From contig NZ_CALPCU010000008.1 of the NCBI RefSeq assembly GCF_943193085.1, forward strand, positions 1-64,000: a stretch of DNA of 64,000 nt, given 5' to 3'. This stretch comes from Vermiculatibacterium agrestimuris. GTDB lineage: Bacteria; Bacillota; Clostridia; Oscillospirales; Oscillospiraceae. Made by a program: the position numbers and the translations under genes. Of the stretch, positions 36,446 through 46,653 are shown piece by piece. The notes beneath the pieces were generated by a model that was given only the letters and a program-made list of their open reading frames with translations, ran no database searches and was not told the origin of the DNA. Every line of letters begins with the position of its first letter. Position 1 is the stretch's first letter.

Positions 36446-38968
36446 TTACAGCTTTTCCATGTACTGCTCCGCCGAGCGAAGCATCAGCTTCTTGGTGCCC
36501 ACATTGTCGAAGGCCACCTCGATCAGGGCGTCACCCCCCATGGGGGTCAGGGTGAGGATCATGCCCTTGCCAAAGGCCTTGTGCAGCACCATCTCCCCCT
36601 TGTGGAAGTCGGGCAGGGGCGGCTGGGCCGCCCGGACGATCTTCCGCTTGGGCGCGGGCTTTCGGGGCGCAGCGGGGGTGCGGCCGCTCTGGGCCCAGCC
36701 GCCGATCTTCCGGTCGCTGACGTCCCGGCGTTCATAGCTCCTGCCGCCGTAAGGGGGCGAAAAGCTGTCCGCCTCGTCCTCCTCCCACTGGTCGTAGCCA
36801 AAGCTCCGTCTGACGCCGGTGCGCTCCTCCACCTGCCAGGCCCCGGCGCTCATGGGACTCCTTCCCGAGCGCTCCACCCGCTCCTCCGGGATCTCTCCCA
36901 AAAAGCGGGAGGGCAGGTTGGCAGAGGTGCGGCCGTAGAGCATCCGCTGATGGGCGCTGGTCATGTACAGCCGCTCCTTGGCCCGGGTCATCGCCACATA
37001 GCACAGCCGCCGCTCCTCCTCCATCTCCTCAGGGTCGCCAATGGAGCGGATACCGGGGAAGATCCCCTCCTCTACCCCCACCACAAAGACCACGGGGAAC
37101 TCCAGTCCCTTGGCCGAGTGCATGGTCATCATCACCACGCTCTCCTCATTGGGATCGTGGTTATCCAGGTCGGTGTAGAGGGCGATCTCATCCAAAAAGC
37201 CCGCCAGAGACGGCTCGACGGCGTTGTCCAGATAGCTCTGGATAGAGGACTTTACCTCTCGCACGTTCTCCAGCCGGGTGCGATCCTCCACCGTGTCCTT
37301 GGCCTCCAGGGCGATGGCATAGCCGCTGTCAGCGCACACTACGTCGTAGAAATCGGTGAGCTCCAGCTCCTCCGCCTGCTCCTGCAGCTTGCGAATGAGC
37401 TCGCAGAAGGCGGCCAGCTTCCCCGCCGCCTTCTGAAGGTCTGGGTACTGCCTGGCCTCCGAGATGATCTCCCACAAAGAGCGGCCATATTGAACGGCCA
37501 GGGCCTGGGCGGTATCGATGGTCTTTTGACCGATTCCCCGGGGGGGATTGTTGATGATGCGCTGCAGGCGCAGGTCATCGCCGGGATTATTCACCACGCA
37601 GAGGTAGGAGAGCATATCCTTCACCTCCGCCCGGTCAAAGAACCGGGTGCCGCCGATGATGCGGTAGGGCACGCCGTTGCGCTTGAAGGCCATTTCCAGC
37701 TCGCGGGACTGGGCGTTCATCCGGTAGAGGACGGCGAAGTCCTTCCAGTGCCGCCCCCCGGAGTAGCCCGATAAGATCTCCGCCGCCACATACCGGGCCT
37801 CATCATCCTGATCCATGGCGGTGTACAGCTGGAGCTTGTCCCCCGCCCCTTTTTCCGTCCACAGCTCCTTACCCTTGCGGCCCTGGTTGTTCTGAATGAC
37901 CTTATTGGCCGCCTCCAGGATGTTCTGAGTGGAGCGGTAGTTCTGCTCCAGCCGGATGGTGCGGCAGGCGGGATACTCCTTCTCAAAGGAGAGGATGTTC
38001 TCAATGGTAGCCCCCCGGAACCGGTAGATGGACTGGTCGTCGTCGCCCACCACGCAAAGATTCTCATAGCCTCCCGCCAGCAGTGAGGAGAGCTGGTATT
38101 GCAGATTGTTGGTGTCCTGATACTCGTCCACCAGCACATAACGGAACTTCCGCTGGTAATAGCTTCGCACCCCCTCGTCCTGACGGAGGAGGAGCACCGT
38201 GCGCAGGATCAGATCGTCAAAGTCCAGCGCGTCGGCGGCCTTGAGCCGTTTTTCATACTCGGTGTAGATCTCCGCCATGCGCATGAGTCTCCGGTCGCCC
38301 ATCTTGGCGCACTGGGCGGCGTAATCCGGGGCCAGCTGCATAGCGTCCTTGGCCCGGGAGATGTACCCCAGCACGGTCTTGGGCGGAAATGCCTTGTCGT
38401 CGATGTTCAGGGATTTGATCACATCCTTCACCACCCGCTCCGAGTCAGCGGTGTCATAGATGGTAAAGGAGGTAGAATACCCCAGCTTATCGATATCCCG
38501 CCGCAGGATACGGGCGCAGCAGGAGTGGAAGGTAGACGCCCACACATCGCCCGCCGAGGCGCCCAGCATCCTGGAAAGCCGCTCCTTCAGCTCTCCGGCG
38601 GCCTTGTTGGTAAAGGTGATGGCCAAAATCGACCAGGGAGCGGCAGGCTCATAGCGGCACAGCGCCTCCGCCCGGGCCCTCCCCTGCTCTGAAGGCTGGG
38701 CGGCATAGCCCTCCAAAAAGGCCAGATCCTCCTCGGTAACCTGATCCGGAGCCATATCGCAGTCGGAGCCCTTTCCGTATTTGATGAGATTGGCCACCCG
38801 GTGGATGAGCACGGTGGTCTTTCCGCTCCCCGCCCCCGCCAGAAGCAGCAGCGGCCCCTCGGTAGAGAGCACCGCCCGCCGCTGCTCCGGATTCAAGTGG
38901 AGGAACTCCCCCTCGATGACCTTTCTCCTGGCCTTGCAAAATCTCAGCTCCTGCGCAGTATCCAGCAT
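36446..38968 (-). CDS. pcrA: ATP-dependent DNA helicase PcrA/UvrD
   Basis: 840 residues, superfamily 1 helicase for repair and replication-fork restart. Motif I is LLLLAGAGSGKTTVLIHRV near residue 40-58; motif II is VDEYQDTNNLQ; motif III is VVGDDDQSIYRFRGA; motif V/VI include MTMHSAKGLEFPVVFVVGVEEG and LCYVAMTRAKERLY. The C-terminal segment after about residue 700 is a variable linker and then a PcrA-type Tudor-like end (HKAFGKGMILTLTPMGGDAL), which binds RNA polymerase in Bacillus. It sits downstream of polC. Confidence 0.97.
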   Translation of the reverse strand: MLDTAQELRFCKARRKVIEGEFLHLNPEQRRAVLSTEGPLLLLAGAGSGKTTVLIHRVANLIKYGKGSDCDMAPDQVTEEDLAFLEGYAAQPSEQGRARAEALCRYEPAAPWSILAITFTNKAAGELKERLSRMLGASAGDVWASTFHSCCARILRRDIDKLGYSTSFTIYDTADSERVVKDVIKSLNIDDKAFPPKTVLGYISRAKDAMQLAPDYAAQCAKMGDRRLMRMAEIYTEYEKRLKAADALDFDDLILRTVLLLRQDEGVRSYYQRKFRYVLVDEYQDTNNLQYQLSSLLAGGYENLCVVGDDDQSIYRFRGATIENILSFEKEYPACRTIRLEQNYRSTQNILEAANKVIQNNQGRKGKELWTEKGAGDKLQLYTAMDQDDEARYVAAEILSGYSGGRHWKDFAVLYRMNAQSRELEMAFKRNGVPYRIIGGTRFFDRAEVKDMLSYLCVVNNPGDDLRLQRIINNPPRGIGQKTIDTAQALAVQYGRSLWEIISEARQYPDLQKAAGKLAAFCELIRKLQEQAEELELTDFYDVVCADSGYAIALEAKDTVEDRTRLENVREVKSSIQSYLDNAVEPSLAGFLDEIALYTDLDNHDPNEESVVMMTMHSAKGLEFPVVFVVGVEEGIFPGIRSIGDPEEMEEERRLCYVAMTRAKERLYMTSAHQRMLYGRTSANLPSRFLGEIPEERVERSGRSPMSAGAWQVEERTGVRRSFGYDQWEEDEADSFSPPYGGRSYERRDVSDRKIGGWAQSGRTPAAPRKPAPKRKIVRAAQPPLPDFHKGEMVLHKAFGKGMILTLTPMGGDALIEVAFDNVGTKKLMLRSAEQYMEKL

Positions 38969-39013
38969 AATTTCTCTCCGTTCTCATGTTTTCACAGCTT
39001 GTCCGTTTTTATC

Positions 39014-42000
39014 TCAAAACAGCATGATCTGACTGGTCTCCGGCATCTCGTCAAAGGCGCCGGCCGCCTTGAGCTGTTCGATATGGGTCTTGGAGACCTT
39101 GGGGCAGGCGTCGGAAAATTCCTCAACGGACACAAATTCCTTCCCCACCCGCTGCTCCACAATGGATTGGGCCGCCGTCTCTCCCAGGCCGGGAATAGAG
39201 GTGAAGGGCGGGAGCAGGGTATCCTCTCCCTCTATCACGAATTCCACCGCCCCCGACCGGTATAGGTCTACCGTCTGGAATTTGAAGCCCCGCAGGTAGA
39301 ACTCATAAACGACCTCCAGCGTCGTGTAGGTATCCTCCTCCACGGCGGTGGCCTTCTTCTCGTCCATCTTGGCCTTAATGCGCTTCATATTCTCCTTCAC
39401 CGTCTCCATCCCCCGGCACATAATGGTGGCGTCGAAGGCCTTGGCCCGAATGGAGAAGAACGCGGCATAGAAGGCCAGAGGCCGGTGCACCTTGAACCAG
39501 GCGATGCGGAAGGCCATCATCACGTAGGCCACCGCATGGGCCTTGGGGAAGAGGTAACCGATCTTGGCCAGGGAGTCGATGTACCAATCCGGCACATTGT
39601 GCGCCCGCATATCCTCCGCCCAACCCGGTTCAAAGCCGTTCTTCTTTACCTTGCCCTTTCGTACCGCCTCCATGATCTTAAAGGCCACCTTCGGCTCCAT
39701 TCCGCATTGGATCAGATAGAGCATGATGTCGTCACGGCAGCCCACCGTCTCCAGAACTGTGGCGGTGCCGTCCAGGATCAGATCCCTGGCGTTGCCCGCC
39801 CACACGTCGGTGCCGTGGGAAAAGCCGGAGAGCCGAACCAGGGTGTTAAAGTCCTGGGGCTGGGTGTCCACCAGCATCTGCCGGGTAAAGCGGGTATTGA
39901 ACTCCGGGATGGCCACAGCCCCCGTCGGCCCCAAAACAGGGTCGTCCACATACCCCAGCTTCTCCGAGGAGGTAAACAGGCTCATGGTGTCCGCGTCGTC
40001 CAGAGAGATATCCGTCCGGGCGTTGACCCCCGTCAGATCCTCCAGCATGCGGATCATGGTGGGGTCATCGTGGCCCAGCATATCCAGCTTCAGCAAATTG
40101 GACTCCATAGAGTGGTATTCAAAATGGGTGGTGATGATGTCGGTGTTGGGGTCGTCGGCGGGGTGCTGAACGGGGCAGAAGTCATAGATCTCCCTGTCCT
40201 GGGGAATGACCACCATGCCGCCGGGGTGCTGGCCCGTGGTGCGCTTGACCCCGGTACAGCCCAGAGCCAGCCGGTTCTCCTCCGCCCCCGTGGCGTGCAT
40301 TTCCCGCTTTTCCATGTACTTTTTTACATAGCCATAGGCGGTCTTCTCCGCCACGGTGCCGATGGTGCCCGCCCGGAAGACGTGGCTGTCCCCAAACAGT
40401 TCAAAGGTATACCGGTGGGCCTTGGCCTGATATTCGCCGGAAAAGTTCAGGTCGATATCGGGCACTTTCTCGCCGGAAAAGCCCAGGAAGGTCTCAAAGG
40501 GGATGTCAAATCCATCCTTCACATAGGGCGTGCCGCACACCGGGCACACCGCGTCGGGCATATCCGTGCCGCAGCCGTAGTGATTGACTCTGCCGAAATC
40601 AAAGTCGACGTGCTTACACTTGGGACAGCGGTAGTGGGCGGGCAGTGAGTTGACCTCCGTGATGCCGGAGAGGAACGCCACAATGGAGGAGCCTACCGAA
40701 CCACGGGAGCCCACCAGGTAGCCGTGCTCCAGGGAATTCTGCACCAGCTTCTGGGCGGACATATAGATGACGTCGTACTTGCGCCGGATAATACCGGGCA
40801 GCTCCAGGTCGATACGGGCCTGCACCACCTGGGGAAGTTCCTCCCCATACAGCTTGTGAGCCTTGTCATAGACCAGCTTTTCCAACTCCTGGGCGGAATT
40901 TTCCAGCTTGGGGGCAAACAGTCCCTGGGGCAGGGGATCGATGCGTTCACACCAGTCTGCGATCATATTGGGGTCGCGAATGACCACCCGGCGGCAGTCC
41001 TCGGTGCCCAGATAGGCGAACTCCTCCAGCATCTCATTGGTGGTCTTGAAATAGATGGGCAGCGGCTTGTCACAGTCCTCAAAGCCCTTCGTATCCAGCA
41101 GGATGTGGCGGTAGGCCTCCTCCTCCGGATCCAGAAAGTGGACGTCTCCCGTGGCGCACACCGGCTTGTCCAGTTCCTTGCCCAGGGCCAGGATGGTGCG
41201 GTTGAATTCCTTCAGATCCTCGATGGTGTTGGCCACCGGCCGGCCGGTGCGCTTGTCGGGCTGAAGGAGGAAGAGATTGTTGCAGATGGGCTGGATCTCC
41301 AGAAAATCGTACCAGGAGGCGATGCGCTTGAGCTCCTCCCAGTCCTTTCCCTGGCTCACCGCGGTGTAGAGCTCTCCCGCCTCGCAGGCGGAGCCCAGGA
41401 TGAGCCCCTCCCGGTACTTCTCGATCTCGCTTTTGGGCATGATGGGATAGCGCTTATAGTGCTTGAGGAAGGAATCGGAGATGAGCCGGTAGAGATTGCG
41501 CAGGCCCAGCTGATTCTTGGCGATGACGATGAGGTGCTTGGGCTGACGCTTGGCCTTTCCCTTGCCCCGCAGGGCGGTCATGGCGGGGTTGATATCCTGA
41601 AGGGTATGTACGCCCATGTCGCGGAGCATCTGGAAGAAGGGCGGCAGCATATAACCCACCGTGGCGGCGTCGTCGCTGGCCCGGTGGTGGTTGAACATAG
41701 GCAGGTTCAGCCGGTCGGCCACCGCATCCAGTTTATGCTTAGACAGGTCGGGCAGCAGGTTCTGGGCCAGGATGAGGGAGTCGATCCACGGGTTTGGCAG
41801 CTCCCGCCCCATCCGCTGGCAGGCAGCGGCGATGAAGCCCATATCGAATTCGGCGTTGTGGGCCGCCAGCGGCCGGTTTCCGGCAAAGTCCAAAAAGGCG
41901 TTCACCGCCTCCTCCTGACTGGGGGCTCCAATGAGCATCTTATCGGTAATGCCGGTGAGCTCTACGATCTCCCGGGGCAGAGTGCGCTCAGGGCTTACGA

Positions 42001-43192
42001 AGGTGTTGAACCGCTCGCAGACCTCCCCGTTTCGAAGCACCACCGCGCCGATTTCGATGATGACGTCATCCCGCTTGCTCAGGCCCGTGGTTTCAATATC
42101 AAAGCAGACGATCTCTCCTCGGAAATCCTGTTTGGGTGCTCCGTGTATCGCCACCCGGTCGTCCACATCGTTGAGGAAATAGGCCTCAACGCCATAGAGC
42201 ACCTTGATATCCTTGGCAGCGTGCCAAGCCTCAGGGAAGGACTGGGCCACCCCGTGGTCGGTGATGGCAATGGCCCGATGCCCCCAGTCCTCTGCCCGTT
42301 TCACCGCCGCCTTGGTGGGGGTGAGGGCGTCCATAGCGGACATGGTGGTATGGAGGTGGAGCTCCACCCGCTTTTCCCAGCCGGCGGAGTCCACCCGTTT
42401 CTCCTTTTTGGTCTCCATAACGGCATAGGGCTCCAGCACCATGTCCTTGAGGTAGCTATCGTAGTTGATCTTGCCCTGAATGACAAGGGTCTGCCCCTCC
42501 CGCACGCCATTGACCAGGCTCTTTGCCTCCTCCGCCAGACAGAATTTGTTGATCCGGATGGAGCCGGTGTAGTCGGTAATGTCGAAGCTCACCACCCAGG
42601 CTCCACGCTTTTTCAGCTCCCGGTGGTTGACGAAGAACACGTCTCCCTTGACGATGACGGCGCCCATATCCAGGTTAAGATTTCTCATCTCCACCGCTTC
42701 GCCCTTGATCTCCCGGCGGCCATAGATGAGCTTGCCCCCGCTCTTGCCGGAGCCCTTCTTCTCTCCTCCCTTGCCGGAGGAGGACTTGCGCAGAGCCGCC
42801 AGGGTCTGGCGGCGAATGGCCTCGGTACGCTGGAAGGCGTCCATGCCCTCTGTCTCCTCCGCGGGCGGCTCCGGCGTGGGCAGCTCCTCCGGCGGAGGCT
42901 CCGGCAGGGGGGGCTGCTCCTCTGCCGCGGAAGGTTCTCCTCCGGCGCTTTCCTCCCACAGCAGCTCCAGCTCCACCTTGGCCACACCATAGGCGGCGGC
43001 CAGCTCAGCCTGCACCCGCTGGCTCAGCTCGTGGAAGACCGGCCGGTCACAGTTGGCCTTGATGCGAATGGTGCGGGCGGCCTTGTCCACCACCGCCTTC
43101 TCCACCCGCCAATTCACCACCTGCACCAGCACGTCCCGCTCCGGACGGTAGGCACTGAACAATTTCAAAAATGAGGGGAATTCCTGTGCCAT
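39014..43192 (-). CDS. polC: DNA polymerase III, PolC type
   Basis: 1392 residues, replicative polymerase of low-GC-lineage Firmicutes with built-in proofreading. An OB fold (KGEAVEMRNLNLDMGAVIVKGDV region, about 170-270) is followed by a PHP domain (RVELHLHTTMSAMDALTPTK) split by a DnaQ-type 3'-5' exonuclease (VCFDIETTGLSKRDDVIIEIGAV, near 365-385). The zinc-binding CPKCKHVDFDFGR is present, and the polymerase palm has DIDLNFSGEYQ. The N-terminus has a Pro/Glu-rich insertion at about 105-140. It lies between ispG and pcrA. Confidence 0.98.
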   Translation of the reverse strand: MAQEFPSFLKLFSAYRPERDVLVQVVNWRVEKAVVDKAARTIRIKANCDRPVFHELSQRVQAELAAAYGVAKVELELLWEESAGGEPSAAEEQPPLPEPPPEELPTPEPPAEETEGMDAFQRTEAIRRQTLAALRKSSSGKGGEKKGSGKSGGKLIYGRREIKGEAVEMRNLNLDMGAVIVKGDVFFVNHRELKKRGAWVVSFDITDYTGSIRINKFCLAEEAKSLVNGVREGQTLVIQGKINYDSYLKDMVLEPYAVMETKKEKRVDSAGWEKRVELHLHTTMSAMDALTPTKAAVKRAEDWGHRAIAITDHGVAQSFPEAWHAAKDIKVLYGVEAYFLNDVDDRVAIHGAPKQDFRGEIVCFDIETTGLSKRDDVIIEIGAVVLRNGEVCERFNTFVSPERTLPREIVELTGITDKMLIGAPSQEEAVNAFLDFAGNRPLAAHNAEFDMGFIAAACQRMGRELPNPWIDSLILAQNLLPDLSKHKLDAVADRLNLPMFNHHRASDDAATVGYMLPPFFQMLRDMGVHTLQDINPAMTALRGKGKAKRQPKHLIVIAKNQLGLRNLYRLISDSFLKHYKRYPIMPKSEIEKYREGLILGSACEAGELYTAVSQGKDWEELKRIASWYDFLEIQPICNNLFLLQPDKRTGRPVANTIEDLKEFNRTILALGKELDKPVCATGDVHFLDPEEEAYRHILLDTKGFEDCDKPLPIYFKTTNEMLEEFAYLGTEDCRRVVIRDPNMIADWCERIDPLPQGLFAPKLENSAQELEKLVYDKAHKLYGEELPQVVQARIDLELPGIIRRKYDVIYMSAQKLVQNSLEHGYLVGSRGSVGSSIVAFLSGITEVNSLPAHYRCPKCKHVDFDFGRVNHYGCGTDMPDAVCPVCGTPYVKDGFDIPFETFLGFSGEKVPDIDLNFSGEYQAKAHRYTFELFGDSHVFRAGTIGTVAEKTAYGYVKKYMEKREMHATGAEENRLALGCTGVKRTTGQHPGGMVVIPQDREIYDFCPVQHPADDPNTDIITTHFEYHSMESNLLKLDMLGHDDPTMIRMLEDLTGVNARTDISLDDADTMSLFTSSEKLGYVDDPVLGPTGAVAIPEFNTRFTRQMLVDTQPQDFNTLVRLSGFSHGTDVWAGNARDLILDGTATVLETVGCRDDIMLYLIQCGMEPKVAFKIMEAVRKGKVKKNGFEPGWAEDMRAHNVPDWYIDSLAKIGYLFPKAHAVAYVMMAFRIAWFKVHRPLAFYAAFFSIRAKAFDATIMCRGMETVKENMKRIKAKMDEKKATAVEEDTYTTLEVVYEFYLRGFKFQTVDLYRSGAVEFVIEGEDTLLPPFTSIPGLGETAAQSIVEQRVGKEFVSVEEFSDACPKVSKTHIEQLKAAGAFDEMPETSQIMLF

Positions 43193-43271
43193 GCTCTCAA
43201 ACTCCTTGGTAAAAGGGCCTCGCGCGCCCTAAAATTCATCCCTTCGCTCCCCTTCGGCCCTCTCCGGCCAG

Positions 43272-44309
43272 TCAGAGCGTATCGATCAGGCGGAACAGCT
43301 CCTCCACCAGCTGTTCCCGGGGCACCTTCTTCACGATCTGCCCCCGTTGGAAGAGAAGGCCCTCCCCCACGCCGCCGGCGATGCCCACATCGGCGGCGCT
43401 GGCCTCGCCGGGGCCGTTGACCACACAGCCCATCACGGCCACGGTGATGGGCTTGTCCACTCCCGTCAGCCGCTTTTCCACCTCGTTGGCCAGACCGATG
43501 AGGTCGATGCGGGTGCGGCCGCAGGTGGGGCAGGAGATGAGCTCCGGGCCCTCCCGGCGCGCGCCGGCGGCCTTCAAAATATCCCGGGCGGCATAGACCT
43601 CCTCCACCGGGTCGGCGGAGAGGGACACCCGGATGGTATCCCCGATGCCCAGGGCCAGCAGACCCCCGATGCCCACGGCGGACTTCAGGATCCCCATTTT
43701 GGGCGTTCCCGTCTCGGTCACGCCGATATGTAAGGGATAGTCGCATTTCTCGCTCATCAGCTTGTAGGCAGCCATGGTGATGGGCACGGAGGAGGACTTG
43801 AGAGAGACGCAGATATCCTCGAAGCCGCAATCCTCCAAAAGCCTGATATGGCCAAAGGCGCTGTCCACCAGGGCCTGCGCCGTCACGCCGCCATACTTTT
43901 CCAGCAGGGGCTTTTCCAGCGAGCCGCCGTTGACGCCGATGCGGATGGGGATGCCCCGCTCCTTGCAGGCCCCGGCCACCGCGGCCACCCGGTCACGGGC
44001 GCCGATGTTGCCGGGATTGATACGCACCGCGTCGCAGCCCTGGGCCACACATGCCAGCGCCAGCTTATAATCAAAGTGGATGTCCACCACCAGGGGGATG
44101 GAGATGGCGCTTCTGATCTCCCCCACCGCCTGGGCGGCGGCCATATCGGGCACAGCCACCCGGATGATCTCACACCCGGCGTGTTCCAGGCCCTTGATCT
44201 GGGCCACGGTGGCCTCCACGTCCTGGGTGGGGGTATTGCACATGGATTGGATGGTGACCGGCGCGCCCCCGCCAATGGGGACGTCTCCGACCCTAATTTG
44301 TCTCGTCAT
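43272..44309 (-). CDS. ispG: (E)-4-hydroxy-3-methylbut-2-enyl-diphosphate synthase
   Basis: Sixth step of the MEP isoprenoid pathway: a 4Fe-4S reductive dehydroxylase that turns MEcPP into HMBPP. 345 residues from the ATG at 44309, with AAGGAG before it. Family motifs IQSMCNTPTQDVEATVAQI, RINPGNIG and SLKSSSVP are present, and the cluster cysteines are in ISCPTCGRTRIDL and MGCVVNGPGEA. It follows rseP, and with dxr and uppS nearby the region supplies undecaprenyl carriers. Confidence 0.98.
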   Translation of the reverse strand: MTRQIRVGDVPIGGGAPVTIQSMCNTPTQDVEATVAQIKGLEHAGCEIIRVAVPDMAAAQAVGEIRSAISIPLVVDIHFDYKLALACVAQGCDAVRINPGNIGARDRVAAVAGACKERGIPIRIGVNGGSLEKPLLEKYGGVTAQALVDSAFGHIRLLEDCGFEDICVSLKSSSVPITMAAYKLMSEKCDYPLHIGVTETGTPKMGILKSAVGIGGLLALGIGDTIRVSLSADPVEEVYAARDILKAAGARREGPELISCPTCGRTRIDLIGLANEVEKRLTGVDKPITVAVMGCVVNGPGEASAADVGIAGGVGEGLLFQRGQIVKKVPREQLVEELFRLIDTL

Positions 44310-44347
44310 GTTCCCATACTCCTTGAAAACGGCAGGCCGCGCACAGC

Positions 44348-45412
44348 CTACATCCCAAATTGTTTCAAAATGTCGCTGATGGTCACTGCCAGCATAAGTG
44401 CCATAAGGCAGGCAAAGCCCGCCGCGGAGACCCATCCCTGATACTTGGGCTCCAGCTTCCGGCCCCGAAGGGCCAGCAGGAGGCCGTTGACGGCCATAAA
44501 CAGCACCTGCCCTCCGTCCAGTGCCGGAATGGGCAGAAGATTCATCACCGAGAGATTGATGGAGATAAAGGCCACGAACCACAAGATCTCCGTCATCGCC
44601 CCCAAAAAGGCGGATCTTCCGTCCTCCTGGGCGTCCTGGGCCCCTTTCTCTCCGATGTCTCCCACCATGTCCACGATGCCCACCACCCCGGACATGTCCC
44701 GGAAGCCCACGCTGCCGGTGACCAGGTCGCCTAAACTCATCCACACCATGCGGACGTAGTCCACCGCCTGATACCAGGTGTTTTTCAGCAGCACCAAAGG
44801 ACTGTTGGCCTCCGTGTTCACCCGAACGCCGAGCAGCAGCTCATTTCCGCTGCGGACAAGCCGATAATTCTTCAGTGCCAGCCGCTCTCCATCCCGGCGA
44901 ATCTCCAGATCCACCAGGTCGTCGCCGCCCCTGGCGATAAAAAGGGAGATGTCCGCAGTGAGATGGATGGCATGGCCGTCCACGGTCAAAATGCGGTCAC
45001 CCGGCAGCAAAAGCTCCTGGGCGGCGGGGCTGCTGACCTCTGCCACCACGGGAGTGGAGAATCGCTCCTGGGGCAGAAAAAAGCACAGGATGATGAAAAA
45101 GCCGGTCAAAAAGTTCATAAACACTCCGGCCAGCAGGATGATGAGCCGCTGGTACCAGGACCGGTTTGGAAAGGCCCGGGGATCATCGGATATCCCCTCC
45201 TCTTCCCCCTCCATGGCACAGAAGCCGCCGATGGGCAGGGCGCGAAGAGAGTACTCCGTCTCCCCACCCTGTCGGTGGAGAAGCAGCGGGCCCATCCCGA
45301 TGGCAAACTCATTGACCTTGACGCCGCAGAGCTTGGCGGCTGCAAAGTGGCCAAACTCATGGAGGGCGATGAGGATCCCGAACATGAGGATAGCGGCGAG
45401 GATATAGAGCAT
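44348..45412 (-). CDS. rseP: RIP metalloprotease RseP (M50, site-2 protease)
   Basis: About 354 residues in the membrane. The zinc motif HEFGH is at residues 18-22 in the first membrane segment, and NLLPIPALDGGQ gives the third ligand Asp in the last. A PDZ domain (VVAEVSSPAAQELLLPGDRILTVDG, about 115-190) lies between. It cuts membrane-spanning anti-sigma factors or signal peptides. The ATG at 45412 fits GGAGG; a start six codons earlier is less likely. It is set between dxr and ispG. Confidence 0.96.
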   Translation of the reverse strand: MLYILAAILMFGILIALHEFGHFAAAKLCGVKVNEFAIGMGPLLLHRQGGETEYSLRALPIGGFCAMEGEEEGISDDPRAFPNRSWYQRLIILLAGVFMNFLTGFFIILCFFLPQERFSTPVVAEVSSPAAQELLLPGDRILTVDGHAIHLTADISLFIARGGDDLVDLEIRRDGERLALKNYRLVRSGNELLLGVRVNTEANSPLVLLKNTWYQAVDYVRMVWMSLGDLVTGSVGFRDMSGVVGIVDMVGDIGEKGAQDAQEDGRSAFLGAMTEILWFVAFISINLSVMNLLPIPALDGGQVLFMAVNGLLLALRGRKLEPKYQGWVSAAGFACLMALMLAVTISDILKQFGM

Positions 45413-45496
45413 AGCGGGCCTCCGTTCCAAAAATCAGAGCCAATATTTCACACGGGCCTGGACAAATACAGCGCGGCCTTGCACAACCAAAAAGTC

Positions 45497-46639
45497 CTAT
45501 GCCCCAAGAACGGCCCGGCGCGCGGCGGCATCCGCCGCCAGAATGTCCTCCAGGGAAGGTTTTTGCGTCACAGGGACTGTATCAAGGGCCTGCAAGACCC
45601 GGTCAAAAATGGACAAAAAGGGGATCTTCTCGCTTAAAAACAGCGAGACCGCCGCCTCGTTGGCACCGTTCAGGATGGCAGTGGCGGTGCCCCCCGTCTC
45701 CGCCGCCGATCTGGCCAGGGCGAGGCAGGGGAAGGTCTCCAAGTCCGGCCGGGCAAAGGTGAGGTTGGGGCAGGTGAACAGATCCAGCGTCTCCGCTGGG
45801 CCGGGGACACGCCGGGGATAGGTCAGGGCGTACTGGATGGGCAGGCGCATATCCGGCGCGCCCAGCTGCGCCAGGAGGGCGTTATCACAGTATTCCACAA
45901 GAGAGTGAATGATACTCTCCCGGTGGATCACCACAGAAATTTTTTCAAGGGACATGCCGTAGAGCCGCATAGCCTCGATGACCTCCAGGCCCTTGTTCAT
46001 CATGGTCGCGGAATCCACGGTGATCTTGGCCCCCATGGCCCAGTTGGGGTGCTTGAGGGCGTCTTGAAGGGTAACGGCCTCCAGATCCTTTTTGGTCTTT
46101 CCAAAAAAAGGCCCGCCGGAGGCGGTTAGAATGAGGCGTTTCACTTCTCCCCGGTCGCGGTTGCCCTCCAGGCACTGAAACAGGGCGGAGTGCTCTGAAT
46201 CTACAGGGATGATCTCAGCCCCGCAGCGGCGAGCGGTGTCCATCACCAGCTCTCCGGCACAGACCAGGGTCTCCTTGTTGGCCAGGGCTACCCTTCTCCC
46301 CTGCTCCAGCGCCGCCAGCGTGGGGCGCAGGCCCACCATGCCCATAACCGCAGTGAGTACGATATCGGCCTCGTCCTGCGTGGCGGCCGCTACAAGGCCC
46401 TCCATCCCCTCGGCCACCTTCACGCCGGTATCCGCCAGCTTGACCCGCAGGGTCTTGGCGGCCGCGGCATCCATGCAGACGGCCAGCCGGGGCTTATATT
46501 TGCGGCACTGGGCCTCCAACAGCTCCACACTGCGGTTCGCCGTCAGTGCGGAAACTTGGAGGCCCAGTGCTTCTATGACCTCCAGGGACTGCCGGCCGAT
46601 GGAGCCGGTAGAGCCCAGGAGGGAGACGGTCTTTTTCAT
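45497..46639 (-). CDS. dxr: 1-deoxy-D-xylulose 5-phosphate reductoisomerase
   Basis: Second step of the MEP pathway: DXP to MEP with NADPH. 380 residues, normal length. The Rossmann motif LLGSTGSIGRQSLEVI is at residues 7-22; ALANKETLVCAGELV and VDSEHSALFQCLEGN and TASGGPF are the family's catalytic and substrate motifs; TVDSATMMNKGLEVIEA holds the metal ligands. AAGGTGAT precedes the ATG. It is 14 bases after cdsA. Confidence 0.98.
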   Translation of the reverse strand: MKKTVSLLGSTGSIGRQSLEVIEALGLQVSALTANRSVELLEAQCRKYKPRLAVCMDAAAAKTLRVKLADTGVKVAEGMEGLVAAATQDEADIVLTAVMGMVGLRPTLAALEQGRRVALANKETLVCAGELVMDTARRCGAEIIPVDSEHSALFQCLEGNRDRGEVKRLILTASGGPFFGKTKKDLEAVTLQDALKHPNWAMGAKITVDSATMMNKGLEVIEAMRLYGMSLEKISVVIHRESIIHSLVEYCDNALLAQLGAPDMRLPIQYALTYPRRVPGPAETLDLFTCPNLTFARPDLETFPCLALARSAAETGGTATAILNGANEAAVSLFLSEKIPFLSIFDRVLQALDTVPVTQKPSLEDILAADAAARRAVLGA

Positions 46640-46653
46640 GGGATCACCTTATC